Positions 48,677 to 60,486 of a stretch of 64,000 bases of DNA are shown in pieces (position 1 is the stretch's first letter; each line of letters starts with the position of its first letter). Below the pieces are notes generated by a model, which did not search any database, was not told where the DNA came from, and saw only the letters and a list, made by a program, of their open reading frames with translations. The translations under genes were made by a program, and so were the position numbers. Origin of the DNA: Botrytis cinerea B05.10 (Eukaryota > Ascomycota > Leotiomycetes > Helotiales > Sclerotiniaceae); the NCBI RefSeq assembly GCF_000143535.2, contig NC_037323.1:744001-808000 (forward strand). The letters run 5' to 3'.

Positions 48677-50141
48677 ATGGCGCCGTCAGCGACTGAATCA
48701 CATGTTTCTATTCAGAAGAAGGTAGGGGAGGGAGCTTCAGTGGCAAAGGATGAGAAAGTTGAACATGTTCATGGTGGAGAGGATTTAACTCCGCTGGAGG
48801 CGATTAGTCATGGTGGTGTGGTTATGTCTGGTGAGATATGATGGATTCTTTTCTGTTTGGAGTTTGGGAAGGAAAGTAGAAGTAGTGGGTGTGGAAATCG
48901 AGTGTCTTGTGTTGTTGAGATGAGTTTTGGAGAACTTTGATGCTAGAGGATGAAGGGCGGGTAGAAGGTATAGGTGCTACTGCGCGATCCTTTTTTGCAA
49001 GTGCAAGATGGAATCTTTCTGTTGGACGATTAGTCTCTGTCTATGTTTGAGTATGCAGAATATATTCAGAGAATCACATGTATCCATCTTTGCCTACACA
49101 AGCTCTACTCTCTTTCTCTTCTTCAACCCTACGTACTTTGTCTTCTTTATCTGTATAAGTCACTTGAACATTCATTAACAGCATTCCCAGGTATTCCAAT
49201 CTTTCCCAATCATGCTGCCCACCGTCGTCACATCCTCATCCACATGGCGGCCGTCTTTCGAGACTTCTCTCGTCGCGGTTTCACCGAAGGAATGGCAGGA
49301 CATATCTCCGTCCGAGACCCAGAGTTTGAGAACTACATTTGGATGAACCCTCTCGGTCGACATTTCGGTCTGATGACTGCTGGTGATATGATGTGTTTAG
49401 ATCTAGAGAGTGGAAAAGTTGTAGGAGGAAACAGGGTATGCATTTCCACTTGCAACCCGTGAATATGAACAATGAAAGATGTTCTTATTGACTCAATCAT
49501 AGTCTCGTCCTGCAAATGCCGCGGGGTTTTTGATCCATTCTGCAATCCATAAAGCACGTCCTGACGTCCACGCTATTTGTCATGCACACACAAATGCTGG
49601 TCGAGCATGGTGAGTTTTTTGCTTTGGTTCAAAATATTTCCCAATACAAGTATTAACAATATCAAGGTCTGTCTTTGGTAGACCCCTAGATATGCTCAAT
49701 CAAGACATCTGCAATCTCCACAACAGCATCGCTGTCTACGCCTCCTACGGCGGTATCGTCTTTGCCTCTGAAGAAGGCGCCAACATTGCGCGAGCCCTCG
49801 GTCCCCACAACAAAGTAGCCATCCTCCTCAACCACGGCCTATTAAGCACGGGATCTACGGTCGACGAAGCAGGATTCCTCTTCGCGCTCTTAGATCGCGG
49901 GTGCGAGATCCAATTGAAAGTCGAGGCGGCGGTCGGAGGAACCCGTGATGCGGAGGGAAAGCTCAAGAAAGGAGTACATGTAATTGAAGATGAGGAGGCG
50001 GCGTACAATTTCAAGATGGCGAGTGAGAAGAATGCGTTGTATGCGGAGATTCAACCGGATCTGGAGTTTGAGATGGAGATGGCGGGGCCGGGGGTGGTGG
50101 AGAGGGGCGTCGAGATGCAGACTGTGGATCACGGGTTGTGA
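48677..50141 (+). CDS. Class II aldolase/adducin-family protein
   Basis: Member of the zinc-dependent class II aldolase (fuculose-phosphate aldolase/adducin head) fold; the substrate in fungi is generally unknown. Four exons: 48677-48830, 49191-49435, 49503-49609 and 49667-50141, for 326 residues. Motifs in order are [46 protein letters not shown], the metal-site motif [11 protein letters not shown], and [17 protein letters not shown] with the later His ligand. Splices restore [10 protein letters not shown] and [10 protein letters not shown]. Intron 1 (360 bp) is long and has two in-frame acceptors 9 bp apart, after 49181 or after 49190, adding or omitting three residues. The start is the first in-frame ATG. 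The N-terminal about 50 residues are a poorly conserved leader before the domain. Confidence 0.9.
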
Positions 50142-50490
50142 GAGAGAAGAACTGGGAAGCGAGATATGGATGTTTGGACTTTGGAGGTGGAAATTTGTCC
50201 GGATGGTTTTAGCTACGTAGATGTTTAAAATTGTCTACTCACATATCTCAGCCAGATTTTCTCCCTTTTCATTGCGGAAAATACAATCGTGTGGAAATTC
50301 ATCACTTGTTGTACGATTTTTCCTTCCTTCCTCCCTCCTCCTCTTTTCAAGAATAGTATGCATACTCCCTCAACTCAAAGCCCACAAGCTATTTCTTCAC
50401 CACTACCTACAAAATCATAATATGTTCATCCCATCCAGCACCATCGTATCCCCCAATCCCCAACCCCCAAACCCTAAACCACTCCATCCG

Positions 50491-50517
50491 CTCTCTCTCT
50501 CTCTCTCTCTCTCTCTC
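50491..50517. repeat. CT dinucleotide microsatellite
   Basis: Thirteen CT units plus one C, uninterrupted, in non-coding DNA downstream of the aldolase-family gene. Confidence 0.95.
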
Positions 50518-50727
50518 ATACTCTACAAATTTTACAAAATTTTCCATCTACCCCCCTATCCATCTAATAACCCTAGCCCCCCCCCCTCTCCACAACCCAT
50601 TACACCCCCTACTCCTTCCTCCTTCACAACTACACATTTAAAAAAAAAAGGGGGTTTCGAACAAAAAGTAAAAAGATCAGTTTGATTGCTTATACTTGTG
50701 TGTATTTTGTATATGTATTCTCATTAG

Positions 50728-50753
<26 letters not shown>
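50728..50753. repeat. Poly-T run of 26
   Basis: An uninterrupted run of 26 T, followed by AAAAAGATC. It could be a poly(A) remnant on the minus strand, but no retrotransposed gene body or target-site duplication is visible nearby. Confidence 0.9.
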
Positions 50754-50760
<7 letters not shown>

Positions 50761-52980
50761 TCAAGATTACAATACATTTCTTACAACCATACAACCATAC
50801 AACCACCATACAACACAGTATAAAAAGGAACATCTGACAGATAAATAGATACATCCTACATAGTTATATATATTTTTCCACATTGTATAATCACATCCCT
50901 AGAGATTCTGTTTACTTGCCAACATAAATAGAATCATTTTATCTGTATATTTCTTTCCCGCGCGCTTTCGGTTTCCTATTATTTAGGGGGGGGTTTCTGC
51001 TTGAGACTTGGGGGGGGTTTTGGTCTTGATATAGTTGCTATTTTTATATCCTGTGTACTATTATCTTGGTATTGTCCGGGTAAAAGATACATATATATAT
51101 ATATGTATGTGTGTGTGTGTGCGTGTTCTTGCGAGATCCAATCTCTCTCTCTGTATGTATGATATAGTGTAGTATAGTATTGCTTCTTCCATATTGCATA
51201 TTTGTCTGTTTTAGACATCGAATCTGGGATCTGAGAATGAGTATCCTCGGGCCCGTCCTGGAAATTGCATTATCTAGGTAGGTACGCACTTTACCTACCT
51301 AACACCAATCGATGTAGGATTATGTCCCCTACTGACTGGCCTACCCCATGATTTCATAAACGGAAAGAAAGTATCTCTCCGGTCCGTTCGTTCACTTGAG
51401 ACCATCTCGGTCTCGGTCTCGGTCTCTGGTGATTGTGATTGTGAGATTTATCATCACATGATTGATGTGAAACCGAGTTTGTGATGCAGGAGATACATAT
51501 TTAGATGGTTGTTACCTTGGACTATTTTTCATAGCAACTAAAAGTCACATACCGATCTAGTTTTATGGTAGCTTCAGGCACCAGATGCGAAGGACCAAAA
51601 AATAAAATTAAATAAAATAAAATACATTACATTGCATTACATTACATTTACCTTACACTCCATAAAGATGAAGGGCATAAAACCATTCGGATCGTAAGAA
51701 GTATTCCCTCCGTAAGCAAGGAGGAAGGAAGGATGTCTAGACGTTTCTTGCCATCTATCAGTTGATTAGTTGGATGGAGGGGGATGTTACCCGATACGGA
51801 ATAGTCGCGGATGAAAGAACCGTTTTTGTCTTTGATTGAGATGATTTTCATCGTGGGGCCAATGGGGAGGGGTTCTGCAGACTCCGTTCCGACTTACCAC
51901 GGAGCTACGCTGGTGTTGTGCTAGGGATCGCGGGTTTTTTTGCTTTTGTTTGGATGTTGTGGCTGATGGATGGCGGTGGTGGTGGTGTGGTGTGGTGGTT
52001 GAGCGTGTGTGTATGTGTACCGACAGGACTTGTACTCGGTATAGATACGAGATTGCTGGTGCGATGTGTTGTCGAAAAAGAGATGATATGTAGGTACCAC
52101 GTACGGGTGGTACGATGTATTAGATACCAGGCCGCTCTTCGTTATGATTCGTAATTCCGTGGACTTTTGTGAATAGACGCGTCCCGATCACGAATTAGGT
52201 TTCTGGGGAGAGATTCCGATGGACGAAAGACGTCGATGCTGTGTCTAGGTCGGGTCTATGTCGATGTCGATGTCTATGCAGATGTCTATGTCCATCACCC
52301 CTTGCCATGCTCTGGCAATTTCTACACATGTCTTAACGGCGGTGATATGATTGATGCCTCCTGGCAAGTAGCTACCTATCAAGATGGACGACGGGCGAAC
52401 AAGTGCCACATTGGCCGTTTATACTTGTCAATTCCATCCTCCCTGCCGTCCCTTCCTAGGATACATACACATTAGATTAAAGATTGATAAGCCCAGACGA
52501 GACCAAGAATTGTGAATTTTATTAGCCGGAGGGGAGGTGCGTGGTAAATCATGCAATCAATAATTGATGTAAGATACTTTTATTTTTATATAACTTGCAC
52601 TCACACTCAAACTCACACTTACACTCATTCAATTCATGGAAGTGGACAGTCTGGACAGTCTGGACAACTACCAACAACTCTTCTGTGAACCTCGTGCATT
52701 CACATCTGTCTGTATCCATAATAATCATCCCGCTCCCAACAACCTGGACTCGCAAGAGTCCAAATCGTTTATTTAACTTTCTTCTTTCGATTTGTGGGGT
52801 TCGGGGAGTACCAAATCATTAATAATCCCGGTCTAAACTGGTTGACTTGCAAACTCTAGACGCAATTCTCTTTCTTGAATCCACACTTCTGACTTCTGCC
52901 TTCTGACTTCTGACTTCTCACTCCTCACTCCTCACTTCTCACCACATCTTTTCTTTCGCGATAACTTTTGCTACTTGCTC

Positions 52981-53010
52981 ACCACCACCACCACCACCAC
53001 CACCACCACC
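52981..53010. repeat. ACC trinucleotide run
   Basis: Ten ACC units, about 440 bp upstream of the kinase ATG and probably in its promoter or leader. Confidence 0.95.
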
Positions 53011-53086
53011 GTCTTTTGTAATTTTTACCATCAATCAACAGCCATCTCTCCTTCTCGAATTCTCTTCAAAACCGATCCTCGACATA

Positions 53087-53384
53087 ATGATGCAGATGTC
53101 TTGAATATGCGACGCACCCATTGACCCAAAAATTAACAGCTTGAGTACCAACGCGGGGTGGAGCAGTTCGTGGAGTTCTTGGACGAGGAGCTCAAGCTAC
53201 TAGGCTTGCGCGGCAACCTTCGGAAAATAATTCGACGACTTCCTGGGACCGTACAATACTCCTGATGAATTCAGAATATCGCAGAGAAATCAAATTGAAA
53301 CTGTGCAGGTCGAAAACCATACTATCGAGGGAATTGTTTGGGGGTGCAGCGAACCATCCGATTGCGACGCCGGATTTGGCTTGA
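53087..53384 (+). promoter_or_regulatory. Three upstream ORFs before the SLN1-type kinase
   Basis: uORF1 53087-53104 (5 codons, three of them internal or initial Met codons), uORF2 53107-53124 (5 codons) and uORF3 53265-53384 (39 codons). All end before the kinase ATG at 53446 and are in the sense direction. If the transcript includes them they should lower or condition translation. A leader intron could remove some of them. Confidence 0.5.
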
Positions 53385-53445
53385 ATCAACAAGGCAGTTT
53401 CCCTGACCTCTCGTCGTCGACGGCCAAACATACAACGGTCTGGAG

Positions 53446-56400
53446 ATGAGGATTGGTATCAGGCTGCAACTTGGCCTGGTTGTCCTGGTGGCTGCTCTTG
53501 TTCCATTGATTGTGCTCGCTCTCGCTACCTGGTTCAACAATTATAGTTTTACAGTCGACGTCAAAGAAAATGCACTTAGCCTTACGGCATCACTCAAAGC
53601 CGCTTCAGTGGCTTCCGATCTACTCCTAATCCAGGCCACATGCTCAACTATCGTCACGAGGATCCTTATCCAGGAGGCCATCCGCGACTTTTATAGAGGA
53701 GCACCCGAGTGGAACGAAGCAAGAGAAGATGTACAAAGCGCTTTGGCTTCTGGTGGTCTATCTGCATTGCTTCAAGTAATCATATTTTCGCGGAATGAGA
53801 CGGGCTCGGTCAATGGTATATTAAATGTCACAGCCAATGCATCCGGTAGGTCATGTTCCCCCATAGATATGACTTGTACTAATCGCCTGGAGGTGTTGCA
53901 GATATACAACTGCCCTATAATAACTCGCTCAACCAGCCCGCTTTCCTAGGCGATGCTGATCAGGGATTTCCAGCGGCTTTGTATCCGAATATCTCTTATA
54001 TCCCAACCACGGATCCCGACCCAAATGCTCCAGGAACGAATTTTACACAGGTGTACGCATTTGCCGATTACCCACTGAATAAAAGTGCTGCTCTTCTACT
54101 GGGGCCGTTACAAATTAATAGCACTTATGCTTTAGTATCACTGACCTTACCGATTGTGGAGAATTCGAATCCCGATAACATTCTAGGTTATATGACTGTG
54201 GTAGCAGCTGCGACTTCGCTGATTGACGTTGTTTATTCTCGGGAGGGCTTGGATAAAACAGGAATAGTGTTGGTAGTGGGAACCAATCGACGAGAGAACC
54301 AGTTCTCGTACATGTCGAGACCGGCTACAGCAACTTACGAACCCGACCTACATAATTTGACAAAAGCAAGTGTCAAATACATCTTCCCGCCATACCCTCT
54401 CGAAGGGCAAACTGATAGACATTCCGTCTACAATGCAAATTTAACTGAATATGGGAGCTCAAATTTTAGCGAAGGCAATTATCCGGCTATTCTACATGGA
54501 TTCGGACGACAGAATCCGAAAGTCAATAATGCCAGTAGTTATATTACAACCACAAACGAGCAAGGAGTAAAGGTGTCGGTAGGCTGGGCAAGACCACAAA
54601 GTGCACTGGTTGATTGGCTTTTGATCGTAGAACAAGCTCATTCCGAAGCTTGGGAACCCATTATCAAGCTTAGGAATATCTTACTTGCATGTGTTTTTGG
54701 TACATTTGGGTTGATCCTTATTGTAGTAAGTTCATTGTATTACTTTTTTCTTTTCCCGCCGTGGTTTCTAATAGACAGTCCGGGCTTCAACCCGGCATCG
54801 AAACGCTGTTCAATCTTGATTTCAATTGCGTTTGGGGGGGTTTTTTTTGGATATTAGATTCAATTTGGAACTATCAAAGCTATCGTCTAGTCTGCTGGTT
54901 CGGACCACGGGGCACGCATTCAATGTCTCTTGATTTTCGTCTCTCTTGGCGAATTGAATCTACATTATTCATCCAAAAAAGCTAACGACGACAAGGTTAT
55001 ACCGATGGCTCATTTCAGTGTTCGACCAATCAGAAGGCTAAGAGATGCCACGAAACAATCCATTCAGCCACCGGGCTACACTCCGCGTCAAAGTATAGAG
55101 GATGAATTATATGGCGAGGAAGAAGTCGGCGAGGGTAGTTCAAGTGGGTACAAGAAAACGGGATTTTTGGTCAGGCTGAGAAAATTAACACAGTCGGGGC
55201 GTCGTGTGTCGAGAGCAGAAAAATCAGAGATCGACAGACGGAGAGATTTTAAAATTCCTGGAAAGGTGCCTGATCGAAAACACTGGATTGAGGACGAACT
55301 CACGGATTTAACATCGAAATTTAATGAAATGAGCGACGAATTACTGCTGCAATACACGAGTCTCGAATCCAAAGTTGCTGAACGTACGGAACAACTTGAA
55401 CATTCCAAGAAGGCAGCGGAGGCAGCAAACGAGAGCAAAACATTATTCATTGCAAACATATCGCACGAATTGAAAACTCCATTGAACGGAATTCTGGGAA
55501 TGTGTGCCGTATGCATGGGTGAGGATGATTTGCCAAGCATCAAACGTTCATTGAAGACGGTTTACAAATCTGGTGACCTTTTGTTGAATTTATTGAATGA
55601 TCTTTTGACGTTCAGTAAGAACCAGATTGGCCAGCAATTGCATCTAGAAGAGAAAGAGTTTCGGCTGTCTGATGTAAAGGAGCAGATCAGGAACATATTC
55701 CGAAAGCAAGTGGACGAAGGCGGTATTACTTTTGGAGTCCACTTCCTGGGCACTGAAAGCACAGATGGAGCTCCACTAGAGAAACCGAGCGGAAAGCCTC
55801 TACCAGCCCTAGGACCTAATGGTATTGGTAGATTGAAAGATATGTGTTTGTGGGGTGATCAGCACAGAATTCTCCAAATCATAATCAATCTAGTCAGCAA
55901 CAGTCTCAAATTCACACCACCAGGAGGAAAGGTAGAAGTCAGAATTAGATGTATGGGCGAATTGGAACAACCATTGGATGGTGTCAATAGCCGAAATTCC
56001 ATGGGTTCGAAGCAGAGCTCTCACAGGAGAAATGTTAGAACCCGTACTGGCTCAGGATCGAATGCTTCAGGGCATACTTCGACGCATGCATCGGGGCAAA
56101 TTTCAAGGACAGCTTCAAATACCAAGCAAGCTGGGACTGCACTAGTAATCAATCCTATGGATCCAAGGGCTCGTGTCCAATTAAACGAGCGATCGGCAAC
56201 TCCGCCACCAAATAATGCTAGGACTCTATGGTTTTCAATAGAGGTTGAGGATACTGGACCCGGTATTCCCGAGCATCTACAGGAGCGAGTTTTCGAGCCT
56301 TTCGTACAGGCTGATCTTGGGTTGAATAGGAAATATGGAGGAACCGGATTGGGATTAAGTATTTGCTCCCAGTTAGCAGGCCTTATGGGAGGTTCTATCT

Positions 56401-57372
56401 CTCTCGTTAGTACACTTGGAGAAGGTTCCACGTTCAATGTTCAGTTGCCATTGAAATTCGTCAAGGAGCGAGCACCAAGTACATCTAGTTCCGATGTTAT
56501 TGGTTCTCGGCCCGCAAGCATGGTTTCGCAATCAGAACTCGAACGTCATACTCCAAAGGGTTCAATTGATGCAACGACTGCTGTAGGATCCCCTGGGAAA
56601 AGCAATGGTGGTGCAGGCTATTCAATAGATACTCAACCTCGGTTGGTGGGACTTCGACAGCCATTCTTCACATCATCCCCTACACCTCCACCCAATGACG
56701 ATAACGCAAAAACTCAACTCGCTGCAATCGATCGCGCTGCCAAGGAGAAAGTAGGGGATAAGAAAATTCGAGTTCTGGTTGCCGAAGATAATCTTGTTAA
56801 TCAAGAGGTGGTTCTTCGCATGCTTAAACTTGAAGACGTGTATGACGTGGTGGTCGCCAAGGATGGGCAGGAGGCATACGATATAGTAAAGCAAAGCATG
56901 GAAGAGGGCAAATTCTTCAACTTGATCTTTATGGATATTCAAATGCCAAATCTGGATGGGCTACAAAGTACGAGATTAATCAGAGAAATGGGTTATTCTG
57001 CGCCCATTGTAGCACTAACGGCTTTTGCCGAAGAGAGTAATGTCAAAGAATGCTATGAGTCCGGAATGGATCATTTCCTAAGGTTCGTTCTCTGCCCATT
57101 TATTTTCCATTACAATCGGAAGACTAATATTTCACAGTAAACCTATTCGACGACCAGCTCTCAAGCAAGTTCTTAAGAAATTCGCCACTATCCCAGAGGA
57201 GATAGAAGACTCCTCCATAACTCGAAAAAGCACATCAGAAAAAGGGCAAGCATCGAAACAGCAAAACAAAAATACATCTACTTCAACATTCAGTCCGGCA
57301 TCAAATTCTGATGCTGACCTCATTAAAATGAATGGGACCCCTTCACCTCCATCACCTTTAACCTCTACATGA
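53446..57372 (+). CDS. SLN1: SLN1-type (group VI) hybrid histidine kinase
   Basis: Membrane osmosensor that starts the His-Asp phosphorelay to the HOG MAP-kinase pathway. Four exons: 53446-53845, 53902-54725, 54996-57082 and 57138-57372, for 1,181 residues. TM1 is at about residues 7-30. A large extracellular domain with many NxS/T sites follows, then TM2 (about 390-409). Exons 2 and 3 join TM2 to AHFSVRPIRRLRDAT, the HAMP-like segment. A coiled coil (LESKVAERTEQLEHSKKAAE) leads to the H-box FIANISHELKTPLNG with His565. ATPase boxes are N (IINLVSNSLKF), G1 (VEDTGPGIP), F (FEPFVQAD) and G2 (GGTGLGLSI). The receiver domain has Asp1055 in IFMDIQMPN and the conserved Lys in FLSKPIRR, restored by the last splice. 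About 80 Ser/Gly-rich residues interrupt the ATPase domain between N and G1. The 270-bp intron 2 is long. Confidence 0.95.
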
Positions 57373-60300
57373 CCATATCACAACATAACGTAACGCAACA
57401 CAACACAACACAGCAAATAAGCAAATAGAGCGTGTTTAATTTCCGCATTTTACCTTTTTTCTTTTTTTTTTCTTTCTTTTTTTCACTTCATCAGGATACC
57501 CAGCTTATTATACACGAAAAAAGCATTTTAATATTTATCGCGCGATTGGAATGACACGAATCTTCTTTATAAACCTTAGTCCTTCAAAACTGTATTTTCA
57601 AGGGGAAATCATTGGTTGTAGGTACAAAAAGTACTGATTAAAAGATATTGCATAATGGCGTTTGGGCGAAATGAAAGACCAGGCAACAAGACGATCTAAC
57701 AAAAGTTCACTGGCGGGGTTGTTTGATTGAGCTTACTTTTCCTTATCTGAAACTTTGTATTTTCGAAACAGATGAAGATGCTTCAACTCCGATGGAAGGA
57801 AGAACGGGTGGACGGGTGAATCGATGGAGAAAATGATTGAACATCTGGAGTTGGCAAGTTCGAATAGTAGCATGCATGGCGGAATAATGAAAGATGATAA
57901 GACGTTAGGGATTGGAATAGTGGTTTAAGGGGTGCATGAATGGATGGTGTACAGAAAGGGTTAAATGTTTTGATCTGGATGGAATTTCAGGAATGATAGG
58001 AGGTTGATTATGGTGGAATGGTGAAATGGTTGAAAAGTGGACGAATGGAATAGTAGGAGGCAGGCGATCACATTGGCACGTTAGTAAGACGCGAAGAGAA
58101 ATGGCTGTAGATGCAAGTAATCGCACATTATCTCTCGAGTGCTTTTCGCTTCGCGAACTTTTGAATGAGTGAGAGGGTGAATGAATTAAACATGTAATGA
58201 ATATGTACATGATAGGTTAAGCGAGTGAAAGACAGAAAAGCGTGTCGCGAAGAAAACAGAAATGAAGATGAATATCAAAATAAACTAGACTTCTCGCGGG
58301 GATCAAACGCGAGTAGTTTTGCGCATATGATGGTTATCTAGATATATATCAATCCCTCGAAGTCGAAATGATAAATGGCAAAATTGAATTCAAGGGTTGG
58401 TAAGTTAGTTAGTGGCAGGATGGTAATTTCGTAATTCTGATTGATGCTTGATCATGAGCACCTGGCGATTTATCTTATCCTATCAGGAATCTAGGATAGT
58501 CGAGTCGAGTTGAGTTGAATCGAATCGGAATATCATGAATTATCATGAATTATCAATATCAATGTCGATATAGGATAGCACTGCATGGTAACATGCCTGG
58601 ACTGATCGATATAGTGTAGTACTGTATGTATGTATGTGTGTATGTATTCAAGTAGAAATTGACCGACCGATGATTTCTACACGAGCGCGTTTCTTTCGCG
58701 TTTGGCGCACGCGTTGGTTGGTTTGATTGGTTGGTTGGTTGGTAGAGATATTGGGAGAGATATTGGGAGAAGAGAGAAGGGAGGGGAACGGGAGGGAAAG
58801 AAGATGGGTGGGTGGGCGTATGGATATATGTATGTATGTATGTATGTATATGGAGTGTTATACCCAGTCCAGTCCAGTCCAGCCCAATGCAGTCCCTTCA
58901 TCCTCGTCTAATTATTATTATTATGATTTTTTTAATATTTTTTTTTGCTTGCTTGCTTGTCATAGTGAGGTAGGTGGCTAGGCGAATACGTGGATAGGTG
59001 GCTAGGTTAATTGATATCTGTATGCGATTTTATTTACTTATTTACTTGTTATGCTTTACGAGGAGGGAGGGGGTTTATCTTGAGAGTTTGGAGAGAGTTT
59101 GGAGTCTGGAGATTAGAGGTGGAAGTTGATTGATGAGCTAGTAGAGGAAGAAGAAGAAGAAGAAGAGGATGAAGAAGAAGAATGAGTAATACCCTCCCCA
59201 TCCATACATTTGAAACTCATACCGAAAAAACAGTTTCATCTCCCAACAGGGTACCGTTCGTTATCTAGATCCTGTATCTCCTGTTCTCTTCTCTTCCTCC
59301 CTTCCAATTATCGTTCTTGAAACTTGTTTATATGCATACGCAGTATAGGTACATACCGTACATACATGCTTACCCCTCTTTCCTTTCCGTCCCTTCCCCC
59401 TGCACTAAGCTAAACTGCTGTGCCAAAGTAAGCTAAACTTATGGTTAACAATTCTCCGCCAAGATCTGATGTTGTCGAATTGATTGCTGAATCAATTCAT
59501 CAATCAATCGATTTCATTCCATGATAGGGTACGGTAGGGTACGGTAGTATCTATACCTGCAGAGTGATAGATTATCCAGTAACATCACCATGACCATTGG
59601 ATACTCCCCGCAGGGTAACCATAGAAATCCCATTCCAGAAACCGCATTAGCACATGCACACATGCAACCCATCCATCCACTCAACGCGGCTATCGCGGTC
59701 CCTCCTCGTGGCTCCCTCGCGACGCTTTCGCGTTTAGTGTTCCGGAGTGGCTTGTTTTTTCGAGGATTTTCCCGGGGGAGGCGTGCGGGAATTTGCAATT
59801 CGTAATTCATTCGTGCGGGCAGGAGCTCCTTGTTTGTGTATTCTGTACGTGTGATGTGATATCTGTCGGACGAGACGAGACGAGCCGAGACGAGCAAAAG
59901 TGTGAGTCAGAGGTTTGTGTTCGAATGATGGACGGGAAGGGGAAGGGGAAGGAAGATTCAATGCGAGGAATACGATTCTTTTCACTTTTGTACTCTTTTT
60001 GTACGCGGGATTTTGGGATTGGCATTGGCATTGGCGTTGGTATTGAGAGGGGGTGAAATGTTGGGGTTGTGTGAGGATTGTGGAAGGGGATGGGTGTGTA
60101 CTTGTGTGAGACGAATGGGATATATATTATATAGAGGGGGAGGGACTGAGGTTGTTTTTCTTCTTGTTTCGTAACTTTTTGTGTTTGTTTCGTTTCATTT
60201 GAATTGCGATTACGATTGCGATTTGAGGTTACACACACACTCCATTGCTGTTGGTGACGACGAGGGTTCTTTGTGTTTGAGAGAGATTATAAGATTATAT

Positions 60301-60486
60301 TCATTCATTTGAAATCCATATTCAACTCATTCCTACTTCTCATCTCAATTGATCTTTTCGAATCTTCTACTCCTTATTTGTATCCCGCTTCAATATTTCA
60401 TCAACGACGATATCCATCTATCAATATCAAGCAGGACTTGACTTCATACTCGCTCTTATCCCTTTCCCAAGCGATATGCGAAAGTT
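57373..60486. other. Microsatellite-rich intergenic region
   Basis: 3.1 kb without a supported gene. It contains TATG repeats at about 58625-58645 and 58827-58850, GGTT repeats near 58720-58741, GCTT repeats near 58948-58960, an AAG run (59147-59182), and GACGA repeats near 59868-59895. The final 200 bp are a pyrimidine-rich leader of the F-box-like gene. Frames at 58702-58981 and 59514-60238 follow these repeats. Confidence 0.6.
59147..59182. repeat. AAG trinucleotide microsatellite
   Basis: Imperfect AAG run interrupted once by AGGATG, in non-coding DNA. Confidence 0.9.

Larger units (their letters stand above)
50142..53445. other. Microsatellite-rich intergenic region and leader of the histidine kinase gene
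   Basis: 3.3 kb with no supported gene. It holds a CT run (50491-50517), a run of 26 T (50728-50753), TA/TG repeats near 51090-51120, AAAAT and ACATT repeats near 51600-51650, and an ACC run (52981-53010). Three uORFs in the last 360 bp precede the kinase ATG and are annotated separately. Confidence 0.6.
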
